Shown here one piece after another: positions 1 to 10,600 of a stretch of 64,000 bases of DNA. The stretch comes from Aquanectria penicillioides. Its lineage: Eukaryota; Ascomycota; Sordariomycetes; Hypocreales; Nectriaceae. The DNA is taken from contig PYIU01000001.1 in assembly GCA_003415625.1 (NCBI GenBank), positions 5,332,746 through 5,396,745 on the forward strand. Reading direction: 5' to 3'. Each line of letters opens with the position of its first letter. Position 1 is the first letter of the stretch. Below the pieces are notes generated by a model. That model was given only the letters and a program-made list of their open reading frames with translations, searched no databases and had not been told where the DNA came from. The position numbers were made by a program, and so were the translations under genes.

Positions 1-80
1 GGCAGCATCTCGCTGTCTTGGTACTATTCACCGTTCTGTTGTCAGCGGCAACAAATTGCAGGTCCGCCCTCTCGCGCTGT

Positions 81-128
81 GCATGGCAGGTAGCATGGCA
101 GGTAGCATGGCAGGTAGCATGGCAGGTA
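81..128. repeat. 12-bp direct tandem repeat, four copies
   Basis: Four perfect copies of GCATGGCAGGTA follow each other without a gap and end at GCATGGCAGGTAAC. The unit length is a multiple of three but no open frame is convincing, so this is a minisatellite in non-coding DNA. Copy number is likely to vary between strains (inference). Confidence 0.9.
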
Positions 129-204
129 ACATAGCGGAATAAGAGCGTTACGGAGATCCGAATTCGGCACTGGCAATGGAGGGAGGTGCCTACGGGTAAT
201 AATA

Positions 205-552
205 ATTAGGTACCTAGGTACTTTTCAGATGAGGCATCTGGTAAATTGGGTTGGTAAGTACAAGCATCTACAGTGGAAATCCTACCTACGGAGTACACTG
301 GAACGAATTCGGGCACCCCCGTTTTGCCTCCAGTCGTTGCAGTTAGACGGCGAATTTCATAAACAGGGGAGAATATACAGCGAGAAAGCCCAAAAACACC
401 CCTGCAAAGACATGAGGAAATTTTCCAGTTATCCGTCGATTTTCACATATTGGTGTTCCAGTTACTAGGATTACTGCCTTAGGTAGGTACCTACTTGCTT
501 CTTGTAGGGATATCTTGCTAGGTATCTTCCCACTTACCTAGGTAGGTACCCC
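205..552. repeat. Cluster of short AGGTACCT / CCTAGG palindromic words
   Basis: The words TAGGTACCTAGGTAC (near 208), TTAGGTAGGTACCTAC (near 479) and ACCTAGGTAGGTACC (near 535) are near-palindromic permutations of the same ACCTA/TAGGT unit. Similar words recur at about 34655-34690, 55145-55165 and 55263-55283, always between genes. No function is assigned; they could be a dispersed low-complexity element or protein-binding sites. Confidence 0.5.
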
Positions 553-1542
553 AGGAGGCTAACCACGATCTCTCGCTTTCGGTTATCTTGGATCGATTAT
601 TCGCCTCAAGTAGTCCGTACCTACAGGATGCATGTGCCTTCTTCCAAGTAGGTAAATTTGATTAGAAATTATGCCCGCTATCCACCCCTCAATTTGCCCT
701 CCTGCTGATATGGAACTCAACCCAACTTGCTGCACATGCCGGCACATGTTGGCGCGCCCACGCCCATGCCCCCAGCCAAGTCGGCAAATGTGGGCCTGTG
801 TTCTTTAGATCCAATCAGATCTAGCTAGATCATCTCGCCTCACCTCGAGGCCCTGTCATGTCATCCTTCACTCCTTCCCTTCATCCCTCCATGTCGGAAA
901 GAAGTACGTACCATTGCGGGGCTTCCCTTCCGTAAAATGCTCCTCGGCCAACTTCAATGCTCTCTGTTGTTCGAAACGAGGCCTGGGTGCCCCGCCACAC
1001 TAAATCCATCCGAGCCGACGAGGCGACGAATTCAGTTCCTTCACCGCACTTAAAGGTCCCCCTGGTCTCAGTCTCAGTCTCGCCGCTCTCAGATTCTATA
1101 CAAAGCTTCAGCACAAGACAGGCACAGGCACAGGCACAAGAAGTGTCAGGTCTCACATTTCCCGTCTCGCGTGCTCCGAGCTTGTGTCCCCGCGCCGACT
1201 TCTATTGGCTCGCGCACCTCGCCATAACTTACTTCGTCTAGTTTCCTCACCCGTCCGTCTGTGTGTCAGTGTACCCTACAGGCTACAGCCACGATCAAGA
1301 ACTACAAGTCATTTTCATTTAACTGGTTCCGTCCAAGCTCAGTCTCTGGTCTCATCGGCGCGGCGTTCCCGACTTGGTTTACGCACTTTGGACCCTGGAT
1401 ATCACGCGCCAAAAAATCAGAGAATATTAGCTCCCACCGAGAGGAGCATCATCTCATCAGGCGAGCCACCAGCAGAAGCACATCAAAGTCACCCTGCCAC
1501 CCTTCATCACGCTGTTGACAAACCATCTGGCACTAACTCACG

Positions 1543-2505
1543 ATGGCTTCCTCGGCTGTCCCGCGAATTACCATTATTGGATCCCTCAATATGGATTTGG
1601 TTTCATATGTTTCCCATCATCCCCTCCCTGGCGAGACTATGACCTCTGACCACTTCAACACCTCGCCAGGCGGCAAAGGTGCCAACCAGGCCGTCGCCTG
1701 CGGCAAGCTATCTCGCGTATCAGATCTATCCCACGCTTCTGCCATTGTTTCCATGGTCGGCGCCGTTGGTGATGATCCTTATGGAACTCTGCTTCTGGAC
1801 AGTCTTCGCTCCTACGGAGTGGAGGTCGAAGGTGTTGTCGTTCAAAAGGGCCAGAAATCTGGCCTAGCCATTATCGTCGTTGATGAGCCCACAGGCCAAA
1901 ACAGAATCATTCTTTCGCCTGAATCTAATCATTCACTTCGTCCTCAAGATTTCGAGACACTTCCCGGCCCCCGCCCTGATCTACTCATCATGCAGCTCGA
2001 GATCCCGTTTGATACAGTTATGCAGGCGCTTAGAGCCGCTAAGGCTGCTGGCGTCCCTGTTCTCTTGAACCCAGCACCTGCTCAACAACTCCCACCCGAT
2101 GCCTATGATGGTCTTGCTCACCTTGTTGTCAATGAGACTGAGGCTTCTATCCTTGCGGGATGCTCTGAATCAGATCTTGACACCCTTCCCGGACTCACAC
2201 AGGTGGGAAATGTTTTTCTTGAGCGCGGTGTTGGAAACGTCATTATCACCCTCGGTGGACGTGGCGTCTACTTTGCCAACAAGGATGGCAAGAGTATGCT
2301 GCTTCCCGCCACTAAGACCACCGTGGTTGACACCACTGCTGCTGGTGATACATTCGTTGGCTCGTATGCCCTTGCCGTTGCTGCAGCCAAGGATGGAAAT
2401 TTCGACATTGAGGCTGCCGTTGCGGTGGCTAACAAAGCTGCGGCCGTCACTGTTGCACGTAAGGGTGCACAAATTTCCATTCCTTGGAAGGATGAACTAG
2501 AATAG
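1543..2505 (+). CDS. Ribokinase (PfkB family)
   Basis: This is a single-exon gene for a 320-residue PfkB-family sugar kinase, the usual length for ribokinase. The enzyme phosphorylates D-ribose at O5 with ATP so that it can enter the pentose phosphate pathway or nucleotide synthesis; it should be cytosolic. The start GSLNMDLV (about residues 13-20) carries the Asn-Met-Asp sugar-binding motif. GGKGANQA (43-50) is the PfkB signature 1 region. DTTAAGDTFVGSY near residues 263-276 is signature 2, with the catalytic base at Asp269 and the anion hole in AAGD. The ATG lies in a good fungal context (CACGATGG) just after a C/T-rich leader, and no in-frame upstream ATG is needed. A poly-A-rich segment follows the stop. 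Family identity is firm; ribose rather than another sugar is inferred from overall similarity to ribokinases. Confidence 0.95.
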   Translation: MASSAVPRITIIGSLNMDLVSYVSHHPLPGETMTSDHFNTSPGGKGANQAVACGKLSRVSDLSHASAIVSMVGAVGDDPYGTLLLDSLRSYGVEVEGVVVQKGQKSGLAIIVVDEPTGQNRIILSPESNHSLRPQDFETLPGPRPDLLIMQLEIPFDTVMQALRAAKAAGVPVLLNPAPAQQLPPDAYDGLAHLVVNETEASILAGCSESDLDTLPGLTQVGNVFLERGVGNVIITLGGRGVYFANKDGKSMLLPATKTTVVDTTAAGDTFVGSYALAVAAAKDGNFDIEAAVAVANKAAAVTVARKGAQISIPWKDELE

Positions 2506-2603
2506 TCAATGATAAGGGCGCGAAAAAAAAAGGAAGAAAAGAAAAGAAAAATACAGCCGACGAAATGTTCCTCAAGGCAACAGCCACATTGTATTTCCAC
2601 TAT

Positions 2604-5029
2604 TTAGAACCAGGAATTCCATCCCCATCTGCCCGGGTCTTTCTTGATTTTGGCTACTGGTGGTTCTGCTTCATGGGCTCCCTCGTTCACACTAGTCTCT
2701 TGGTCTCGAGCCGTCTTTGATAGATCAACTTTCAGGGGCAGGAAGCCCCTCAGAGTCTCGGGCCCGAGCGACCGCCGCTTCCACAACCCGCCCCAGAAGG
2801 GCTAACCTCCAGGTCAGTCGCCGCCGGAGATTGCGGTCCCGCGCCGGAGTGCGAGTTTATTACACAGATGGATTGTCCTCGTCCCTGCTCTGTGCCGGGA
2901 ACTGGTGAGCCCTTTGACGACGCCACTGGCGCTCCCCTTGATGTCACTGGTCTCATTTCTTCCAAGGAGCTTGCTACAACGCTACCCTCGCGAGAACTAG
3001 GCCCTCTGATCCCAGCGGTCCTTTGGAGGCTCGTGTGTCTTAGAGGCACAGGCGGTGCCGTGTGATCGGAACTTGCCGGTATGGGAATCTCATGCGCATC
3101 ATGATTCGCGTCTTGGTGAGGATTTGGTTGACTGGTCGGCGTAGTCTTGGCTCTGGCTGGTGTGCGTGGGTCCTACCCGTGGCTGTTCTCAATCTGTCGT
3201 CTCGCCTCCATCGCCATCTCGACACCCCAGTGTCGGTTGATGAGGGGTAATAAGGAATCCAGGGATCGTGCTGGGGGAGGAGACCATGGAGAGAGTGAGT
3301 TATGGAGTTTCATAGACGCCGTCGCCACTGTGTCTACCCTGCTCTGCACACTGGAGATGCCCCCGCCCCTGTATGATGCGTCTGAGGCTCTCGTGATGGT
3401 GGGAAAAGCTGTGTGACGATATGATAGTCTGATATGTGAATACCCCACCTGACAATCGCCCAATTCGGTCACAAGATCCTCTATCAGATCTTCCGAGTTT
3501 TGTCGGGTATGTCCATGCCACGATTTCCGGCTTTGGGTCACCTCCTTCACATCAGTTCGCACTTGTGCTAAAATAAGGATGACTGAACCTGCGCTAATCG
3601 TACTGTCCCCGTGTTCGTCAGTTACATACCCTACCTAGTCTTTCTTAAGGGTAAAGAACAGCATGCAACCTACATAGGGAAGTTCTGTTCTCTCAATACC
3701 CTTAGGATAGACGAATTTCCCGTAGGCAATACTTCGACACTGAGGTCGTAAAGACTGCCAAATTCAAACTGGTCTGTTGCAGGATGTCAGCAACCCCATA
3801 ATTCAAACGCTTAGACATGTCTACTCTCTCCACAACATTCACTCACCGTAAGCGGACGGTTCCACGCAAGCTGTTGGCCGCTCCTGGGCCCTCAGGTGTG
3901 GTTCCCCGCCCAGAATGGGTGAAAGACGGCCGGAGATCTCAATACCTACCCACCAGGTGTGTTGTCCGGCCTCAAGAACTGCTGCCTCTGACGTGACCTT
4001 AACATGAGGGACCAACACATACGCTTGTTTTGGTTTCTGAAGTTCTGGAGAGGATCTTCCGAATAGAAGCTCTGCACCTTTATTGGTGCTTGATAGCCAC
4101 GATAAGCCCGCATCTGTCTTATGGGGTTTGGATAAGGGGGGACGACCTTTGGGGGCCCGACCTATGCCGCAACCGGCTGAGAATGTAGCCGCGGATGAAG
4201 ATCCCCGCTAGGGTTCATGTTCTTTAGCCCGAGCTATGGCATCGATGTGCCCTCGCCGTGTTTTCGTTACGCTTAGAAGATCATATGGCCCGAATCCAAG
4301 TCCGTGGCAACGAGGTGGACTGCCACCCCATGTTGAGGGCTTAGCCTCCTGCATGCTGCGAAGCCACTCCTGCTCTGACCCATCACATTGGCTAAGTTTA
4401 CGATCAACAATGTGATTCTCCTTTCCTGCCTGTGTATGGACCTCATCGGGGCTTCTGCACTCTAGGACATCGGGCCCTTGGGCTCCAGACCGAGCATCTG
4501 ACCTAGCATAAGTGCCGACACAAGTGACCTTACCTGTGCAGCTTGGCGTCTCTTGTCTGCCGGGTAGGCTGCGTTTTTTGACTATCCTAAGAGGGCTTGG
4601 CTCATAATATAGCTCTTGTTGTCCATTGGTGTGAACCTCCAAGAGGGGAGTCCCTTCACGTCTTAGATTTGCCATGATGTCGGAATAAGAGGGGTGTCGC
4701 CGATGACGCTGTTCGCTAAGTTTGATTACGTTGAAGGCGAAGTTCCGAGGCAGCCAATGCCGGAGCCTAGCCCTTATCATCAATGTCGAATCCAGATCGA
4801 GGGTAGCAGGATTTTCCAATCCTTTGGCACCTATATCGAGAACATCGATTAGGGGCTTGGTGGCGATGTGGACGTGTCTGAGCTTAGTCGATTTGAAACG
4901 GATGTGACAAGACACAAGGGCGGTAGTGAGTCAACGCCACAATAAATGAGACCAAAGCACTACCGCAGGAATTTTGTTTATCGGGAAATGATATGTCGTT
5001 TTGTTTCTAAGGCCCTTCTTGATTGTCAT
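2604..5029 (-). CDS. Conserved-looking fungal protein of unknown function, six exons, in-frame TGA near the start
   Basis: I do not recognise a named family. My model is 5029-4271, 4207-3847, 3773-3674, 3593-3177, 3131-2864 and 2777-2604, which sums to 693 codons. All introns are GT-AG, and the one before exon 4 has a good branch site (TAACTGAC). Protein-like stretches support it: SCHIRFKSTKLRHVH and HPSYSDIMANLRREG in exon 1, AYVLVPHVKVTSEAA in exon 2, YDQFEFGSLYDLSVEVLP across exons 2-3, and ILAQVRTDVKEV followed by EDLIEDLVTELGD in exon 4. The C-terminal half is Ser/Pro-rich and ends RWGWNSWF. The first ATG with a continuous frame is at 5029, but codon 33 is TGA (4931-4933), and no AG acceptor lies between that stop and SCHIRFK. 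The 5' end is therefore disrupted, mis-sequenced or spliced in a way I cannot see. The last two introns are the least certain. Confidence 0.6.
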
Positions 5030-5035
5030 CTGAGC

Positions 5036-5054
5036 AAAAAAAAAAAAAAAAAAA
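5036..5054. repeat. Homopolymer run of 19 A
   Basis: An uninterrupted poly-A (poly-T on the minus strand) sits just upstream of the first ATG of the minus-strand gene that starts at 5029. T-rich tracts like this are common just upstream of start sites in fungal promoters. Confidence 0.9.
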
Positions 5055-5384
5055 GGATCCTATGACGGAGTGAGGCGTGACTGAGTTTATGCAATGGTGG
5101 TATCACCGACTTTGATAAAAAGAAAACATGGGAGATTGACTGCTCGTAGCAAGAAATGAATTTAACGGGTATCAGTAGCGCTCTTTCCGCAGAGAAATAA
5201 ATACGAGCAGTGGCAAGATGAGTTGGTACGCAAGTCGGAAGTGGCAACTCGAAGACGGTCTGCCCAGCTTAGGTGCCTCCTGCAAGCAGCAGTTGCGATT
5301 TTGTCCACACAGACCAAATCCTCAATGAAAAGAACCTCCGTCTAGTAATGAATGCCCCGAAGAAATATTCCTACAATCTTGGGC

Positions 5385-6547
5385 CTATACTGTATTTCCC
5401 AACGTACGCCGAATATTCCCCTTCACCGATTCCACGTCATTGTCCTCCATTGCCAGGAATCGTATCTTGTGTCTGTTAGAAGCAAGCACGACGGAGTGGT
5501 TGGCTCGACTTACTAGATCATCGGGCGTCGTAGCTGCACCGTAAAGAACTGATTCTGAAAGACTCGTACTGATGCCTTTTTTAACTCTGTCTTCCCAAAC
5601 GCCATCCCAATTCCATTCTCCAGGTTGCCTAGGACCAGATGATTGTGTTCCCTGAGTCGACATCGATGCTCTATCAGAGGTTTCAATGTTTTCTCCAGTC
5701 TGGTTTTGAGATTCCGCAGTGGAATCTAGATCTTGGGGAAGCTTCCCTGCTGTTCGACGATGGGTTCGCCAGGCATGCCAAGCACCAGGGTTCCCTGCCG
5801 CTTTCAACGGGATCAAGTCGAGTACTTCCTCAGTGTCGAAAGTGCTTCGAATGTATCGCAAGATCTCGTATGCGGAAACCCCTTTCTTGCTTGTTTGCAT
5901 ATAAATTGGGGCGTCCCCCCAGGCGACGCTCGAGACGTGGGTGTGCTCAGGTTGCTAGCAGTACCTTGAGCAGGAGCTGGACTTGCCACCTGCTGCCCAG
6001 AAACCTGCCGTGCAGCTCCAATACTCCGTCGGCCCCGTCCAAACCAGTCCGGAAACCCGTGACGTAGACTGAAACCACCAGGGGGGAGCCTCTCCTGATC
6101 AGACGCGCTCACAGTCCCGCTGTCTTGTATATCGGTTGTGTACATGTAGGTGGTCAGGGGAGTTATTAGAGGATGAAACATGTCGGTAGAGAACGTAACG
6201 AGCGGCGGGAGCTGAGGATAAGCGTCGGGGAAGGATATCTGGAACCGAAGGACTGCGGGTGCGTACGGTCCTGAATCAATTGTTAGAGCCGGGCGATTCA
6301 GGGCGATTCGGTAAACTCACCATTTCGGATAAAAATGACACCAGACCACAGAGTGGGATCTCCTGGAGTCAGGCTAACAAATATACCTTCGGGGCAGGCC
6401 TGCTTGAGCCCGGCACTGGTCTTCCCATTAGCCTAGTCCGTCTTGCTAGGCGGCGAAGTTTCGAGAAAAGGGGTCTGGTACGGACAACTCTGAAAGCAAG
6501 TGTTGCCTGCGCATAGAGGGTAGCGAACCCATCTTAAGTGAGGCCAT
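5385..6547 (-). CDS. E2-variant (UEV) protein, AKTIP/FTS-like, with apparent one-base frameshift
   Basis: The model is 6547-6486, 6415-6321 and 6270-5385. Exon joins give LKQACPEGIFVSL, then LWSGVIFIRNGPYAPAV, then PQLPPLVTFSTDMFHPL (about residues 23-88). This is the N-terminal helix, beta-sheet and flap of a ubiquitin-conjugating fold. The FHPL segment replaces the HPN motif and no cysteine follows at the catalytic position, so this is an inactive E2 variant. The GVIFIRxGPY pattern resembles AKTIP/FTS, a subunit of the FTS-Hook-FHIP dynein-cargo adaptor; that role is inferred. A C-terminal conserved block contains SAYEILRYIRSTF, GNPGAWHAWRTHR and WNWDGVWEDRVKKG. The upstream part and this block are in different frames. 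One extra G in the C6 run at 5915-5920 would join them as SPGGDAPIYMQTSKKG and bring the exon sum to exactly 348 codons. A small intron (donor after SGQQ) is a weaker alternative. The first-intron donor is GTCCGT, unusual, but its branch site GCTAAT is good. Confidence 0.8.
5915..5920 (-). other. Suspected missing base in a C6/G6 run inside the E2-variant gene
   Basis: On the coding (minus) strand the frame ends in a run of six G. Downstream conserved sequence continues one frame over. Adding one G restores an uninterrupted frame and makes the total exon length divisible by three. This could be a base-calling error or a real frameshift mutation. Confidence 0.6.
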
Positions 6548-6956
6548 AATCCTTTAATCCGAGTCACTACTCGAGAGAGAATATGCTCTGGATATGCTTT
6601 GGGTTTGCGATGCCTGTAGTTGGGTACGCTACAGATACCTCGGACACGGTCGGGCGGTGTAGGAAGCGGTCTACAATTCTGCCGGGCAGAAGTGAGGGCG
6701 AGACTGCCAAGGCCGATGGCGGGGTTGCTATGGTGGGGTTACACGCGACCAAGCTCTGACTCCCAGAACGACGAGTTTTTTTTTGTTTAGATCTTGGAGT
6801 CAATAGTCGTAGGTCGTAAATATAATCTCTTCAGAAAACTGGTTTCTTGCCAGCATTCTTCTATTCATAAGTAGATGTATCTTCACCGTCGTAACTTTTC
6901 ACCGATCCCGATCCTGAAGTCGAACCGTCTCATTGCCCCGAAACATGGGCGCAAAA

Positions 6957-7670
6957 TTAGTGCCCCAGGCGCTGCTCGATCTTGGATTTTTCTTGGGCTT
7001 TGATCTGGGCGAGATCCTCCCTTGTAGCGTTGTAAGAAGCCGTCACTTGGTTGAAAGGGTTGTCGGGATGCTTCTCGAACTCCTTCCTGATTCTCTGCTT
7101 CCGCTGCTCCATGCGTAGACCCACACCACTGCCATCCTGCTTCATCTCCTGAAGGCGACGCTCCTCATACTTGGCGAAGGCAGCGGGGAATCGTCTCTCG
7201 GGATGTCTGTCGACCTTGCCATCGTCACCTCCAGTGGTAAGTGACAGAGCATCCAAGGCATTATCGATACCAGAGGCACTGAGAGCCGCGGGCTTGTCGT
7301 CGTCAAGTTGGGAGAGGTCAAGGCCGCGCGACTTCTTGACGGGAGCCTTGGACTTCTTGGGGCCCTTGCCGGGGGTGTTGGCTTCGTCTTCGGCCATGAG
7401 AGCGTCCTTCTCAGCCTTCTTTCGGGCGGCCTCGGCCTTCTTGGCAGCTTCCGCTTCTCTATTGATAGCGTCAGTGCTGCATCATGCATTATGTCTCACG
7501 GCATCGTGGGCTCACTTCTTTGAGGTGTTTTTGGCACCCTTCTGCCACTTCTCGTCCTCAACCGCCTCTCGACGGAGATCATCGGCGGCAACCTTCTGGG
7601 CGGCCGCTTCGGCCTTGCGAGCGTTGCCCGCAGCCTTCTTGCTGTTGTCCCCTCCCTTTTTGCCAGCCAT
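6957..7670 (-). CDS. CCDC124 / Lso2-like ribosome-associated coiled-coil protein
   Basis: Two exons, 7670-7516 and 7458-6957, are joined across a GTGAGC...CAATAG intron and give 218 residues. The N-terminal half starts MAGKKGGDNSKKAAGNARK and is a highly charged Lys/Ala/Glu coiled coil. The C-terminal domain contains DALSL, DRHPERRFPAAFAKYEE, RKEFEKHPDNPFNQ and SYNAT. These match the conserved DRHPERR and SPDNPxNQ motifs of CCDC124 (DUF1014). The animal protein and its yeast relative Lso2 bind empty 80S ribosomes at the GTPase centre and tRNA path, and help them recover from dormancy. The same role in the cytosol is expected here by homology. The gene lies about 410 bp upstream of the E2-variant start, in the same direction. 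Length and motifs are normal; I see no defect. Confidence 0.92.
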
Positions 7671-10600
7671 AGCGAATGTTGGTTTGACCTATGTGGCTGA
7701 TTGAAGGAAATGAGCTATGTCGTGTTGGGGAAATGAGGATGCGCAAGGCTGGGGTTGGGGCTGTCGGATCACTTTTTCGCTGCGGCTTGCGACACCTGAT
7801 GTTGTTGCTTGATGAGGGCTTGAGGCCAAGATTCGACGAGTCGCATAGCAGATCCCATCGCCCAATCCAGGCTGATGCCTGGTATCACCCAGGTGGGTTG
7901 CTTAGATGGTGGTCGGCCGGTCCGGACAGTGCGTCGAGTCGTGCACCTTCCCAAGTACGCACTGTCCACGAACCGTCAGCGGCTGACCTCCGACCCCGAC
8001 ATTGCTCCACACCGGTGTCGTCACCAACGTCCCGTGAAGGCTTCCAATGCTATAATTACCATTCACGGCCGCAAAGAGCCCATGGGAAAGTAAGCAATAA
8101 CCGCATGGTACTCCGGGGGGCGGGGGCTTCTATTGGGAATACGAGGCGGGCTACGATCGACAGGTGACCCTGGCTCCTGGCCAGGAAGCGAGTCCTTTGG
8201 CATAGCAATTTGTGGCATCACGCATCAATAGTCGTCATAGGGAACCAAGCCTCACCATTCTCGCCGAATTTTGCGCTGCCTTGTTCGCACACATGACAGC
8301 CCTCCTGCAGGTGCAGGTTACACAAGGGGCTGGTTCCACGCCGTCGGAGTTCTTATGTGAGCGAGCAGGGCTGCTGGGATATTTTCTCCGGGTTGTGTTA
8401 CGCCGTACGGAGTACTCTCCAAGTATCGTCACCCAGGCGTCATTGTCAATGCAGTTGGCGTTCTGAGTCAGATGAACAGCCTCAGAGGTTACACCTTGGT
8501 TCATGAAGGCAACACTAACGGGCCGGATCGCAACCAATCCTTCCGGGACGCTCAGACACGCCTCTATCGCAGGCTCAATAGGAGGTCAATCCATGGCTGG
8601 CCTCATTCGGGCCGTGCAAGATCACGATTGTAAGACACGTTAGTCCCAATAGGGGTTATCTTGCTTCTCTACCATGCATTTCCCGATCCCTTGGGCGGGG
8701 ACTCATGTCGGTATCTCACCTAGCCTTGCAATTGCGCAGCGCATTTGTGGCACGGGATAGGGTACCAACAAACTCGGCGCCTGGCGCCCCATAGGCTTGG
8801 TTGTGTACGGATACATGGCGCATACAAGGCTGACCAGGTATCTCTGCGGACAAACACGGCGCGCACCATGAGCTGCTCCTTGGATCTCCAGGGGGGCCAG
8901 GATAATGGCTAACACCCCCGCATTCTTGGACGAAGGGGTGCCTTGGGGAAGATCAACGGATCAATGCTTTGTGTCTCAGGGCTCGTCCGATCAAGGAGGG
9001 GATGCGAGCATCCATCTGACCTAGACAGCCTGCAACACCCAAACTATAAAACTCCGTCACTATACATGAACATGGTCTGGCATGTCGAGCTTGATCAAGG
9101 GATTGGTGGTCAAGATCACGGGAACCGCTCTTTCTAACGCGCCTGGACTGCTCCATGGTGATGGAACATGGCCAAAGTGCAGAATTGATCCAGGGCCCCT
9201 TCTACCGGATGAGGCGGCTAGCATTGCGGTTGTCCCACCCCGATGGGGCGTTTCCAGGCTCCCTCTAACCATTGCCGCCAGGAGTCTAGGGACCATGGAC
9301 TGGAGTATGTATACAAGCCCCCCTCCCCTAACACAGTCCGGGGGTCTGGTGAGAACGGCGGCGGCCGAAATAACCAATGAACACAACGACGATTGGCTGG
9401 CTGGGTGCGAGGCGATGAGATAGGAAAGTCGGCTGTGAGACCCGTTCGGTAAGGCATGTACGCCTCCCAAACTCCGTCATGGTCATCAATATCACCATTA
9501 CGTACACGATGTCGTAGCCGGCGTTGATATCTAAAACGAGAACTGGCTGGCCGAGAATCTATTGATAGACCCAGGCCCCTCTGGTTACGATAGCTAAACA
9601 TTGTGGAACCATTGCAAATCAAGATATCTACCTTGGTGTTCTGATGTCCCCGATTGCATGGATTGCTGGAACATGAGCCGATGGTAAGAAGTATGGAATG
9701 CCAGGGGCCAGGGGGGAAATGCACTGTAGTTAGAAGTCGGTTACTGAAGCCAAGCTATGTGCCGCCCGAACCCGCCAGTTTCACCCTGATAGCCCTCTGT
9801 TCTGGCGCCTTGAGAGTGTTGCCAGGGTGATTTTATCGGACCATGGTGCTCATTGTATTAGATCTTGTACGCGAGGCGGAGTCGAGAGGAGGTTGAGCTG
9901 GCAGCTACCCGAGACGAGCTGGTAGTGTCTCCCAGCCCTTTCCTACCATACTCGGAGAGAAAAAGCCTACCAGGATAGGGATCACCACTGTGTATGGAGA
10001 CGCGGCCTCAGCATGTATCCCATCTTCCGGCCCATGCGTGCCAATCACGGAATGGGCGTAACAGTGGATGAGCGCCTGAGGACCACACGTGTATGCATTT
10101 TCGACTGCTTGCTTCCAGCCCGGGGGACGTCATCCTGGACATATCTCGGGCCAAGCTGCTGATCCTGCTGGTGGCGCAGGAATTGGAGGGGAGTAACGGC
10201 TGAACAGGTCAAGTCTCGGATGAAGCTGAATGGTACCGATGCTCGCCTGCTCCGAGAAGCTGGGGACAGGATGGGTAAGCCGGAGAGCCGTTTGGGGTTG
10301 TACACCGTTTGGGGTTGTGCGCGCGTCTAAAATCGCATGTTGGCTACTTCTTGTGTTACGTCGCTCGTAGCAAGGAACATGCCTTGACGCGAGATATCCT
10401 CTTTTTGATCTCCTGCACATACACTAACCCCAGGCCAACGCCCTGAAGGATGATTCGGGCTGAATGAGGTTGGAAGTGCGTAACGTAGTGGCGCACCGGG
10501 TTGCTGCCGGGCCATCCTTCAAGAATATGCACACAGCAGGGCGTTATCCCGCTGCGAACGGCACAGACAACCTGAGGTTATTGGTCACCGGCGATATGGA

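Larger units (their letters stand above)
1..1542. other. Intergenic region and leader upstream of the ribokinase gene
   Basis: I see no gene here. The left part holds a 12-bp tandem repeat and many short palindromic AGGTACCT/CCTAGG words. From about 840 onward the DNA becomes C/T-rich on the plus strand, which fits the promoter and 5' leader of the ribokinase gene that follows. The short open frames in this stretch overlap one another on both strands and have no protein-like composition. Confidence 0.6.

Noticed and set aside
4500..4540. 33-nt GTAAGG...TAG intron inside exon 1 of the unknown gene
   Set aside because: Too short for a fungal intron and the frame is open through it, so I kept it as coding.
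6567..6803. Minus-strand frame as the first exon of the E2-variant gene
   Set aside because: It starts with TTG and does not join the domain. A better start at 6547 (MASLKMGSLP) leads directly into RRQHLLSEFAGLKQ through a GT-AG intron.
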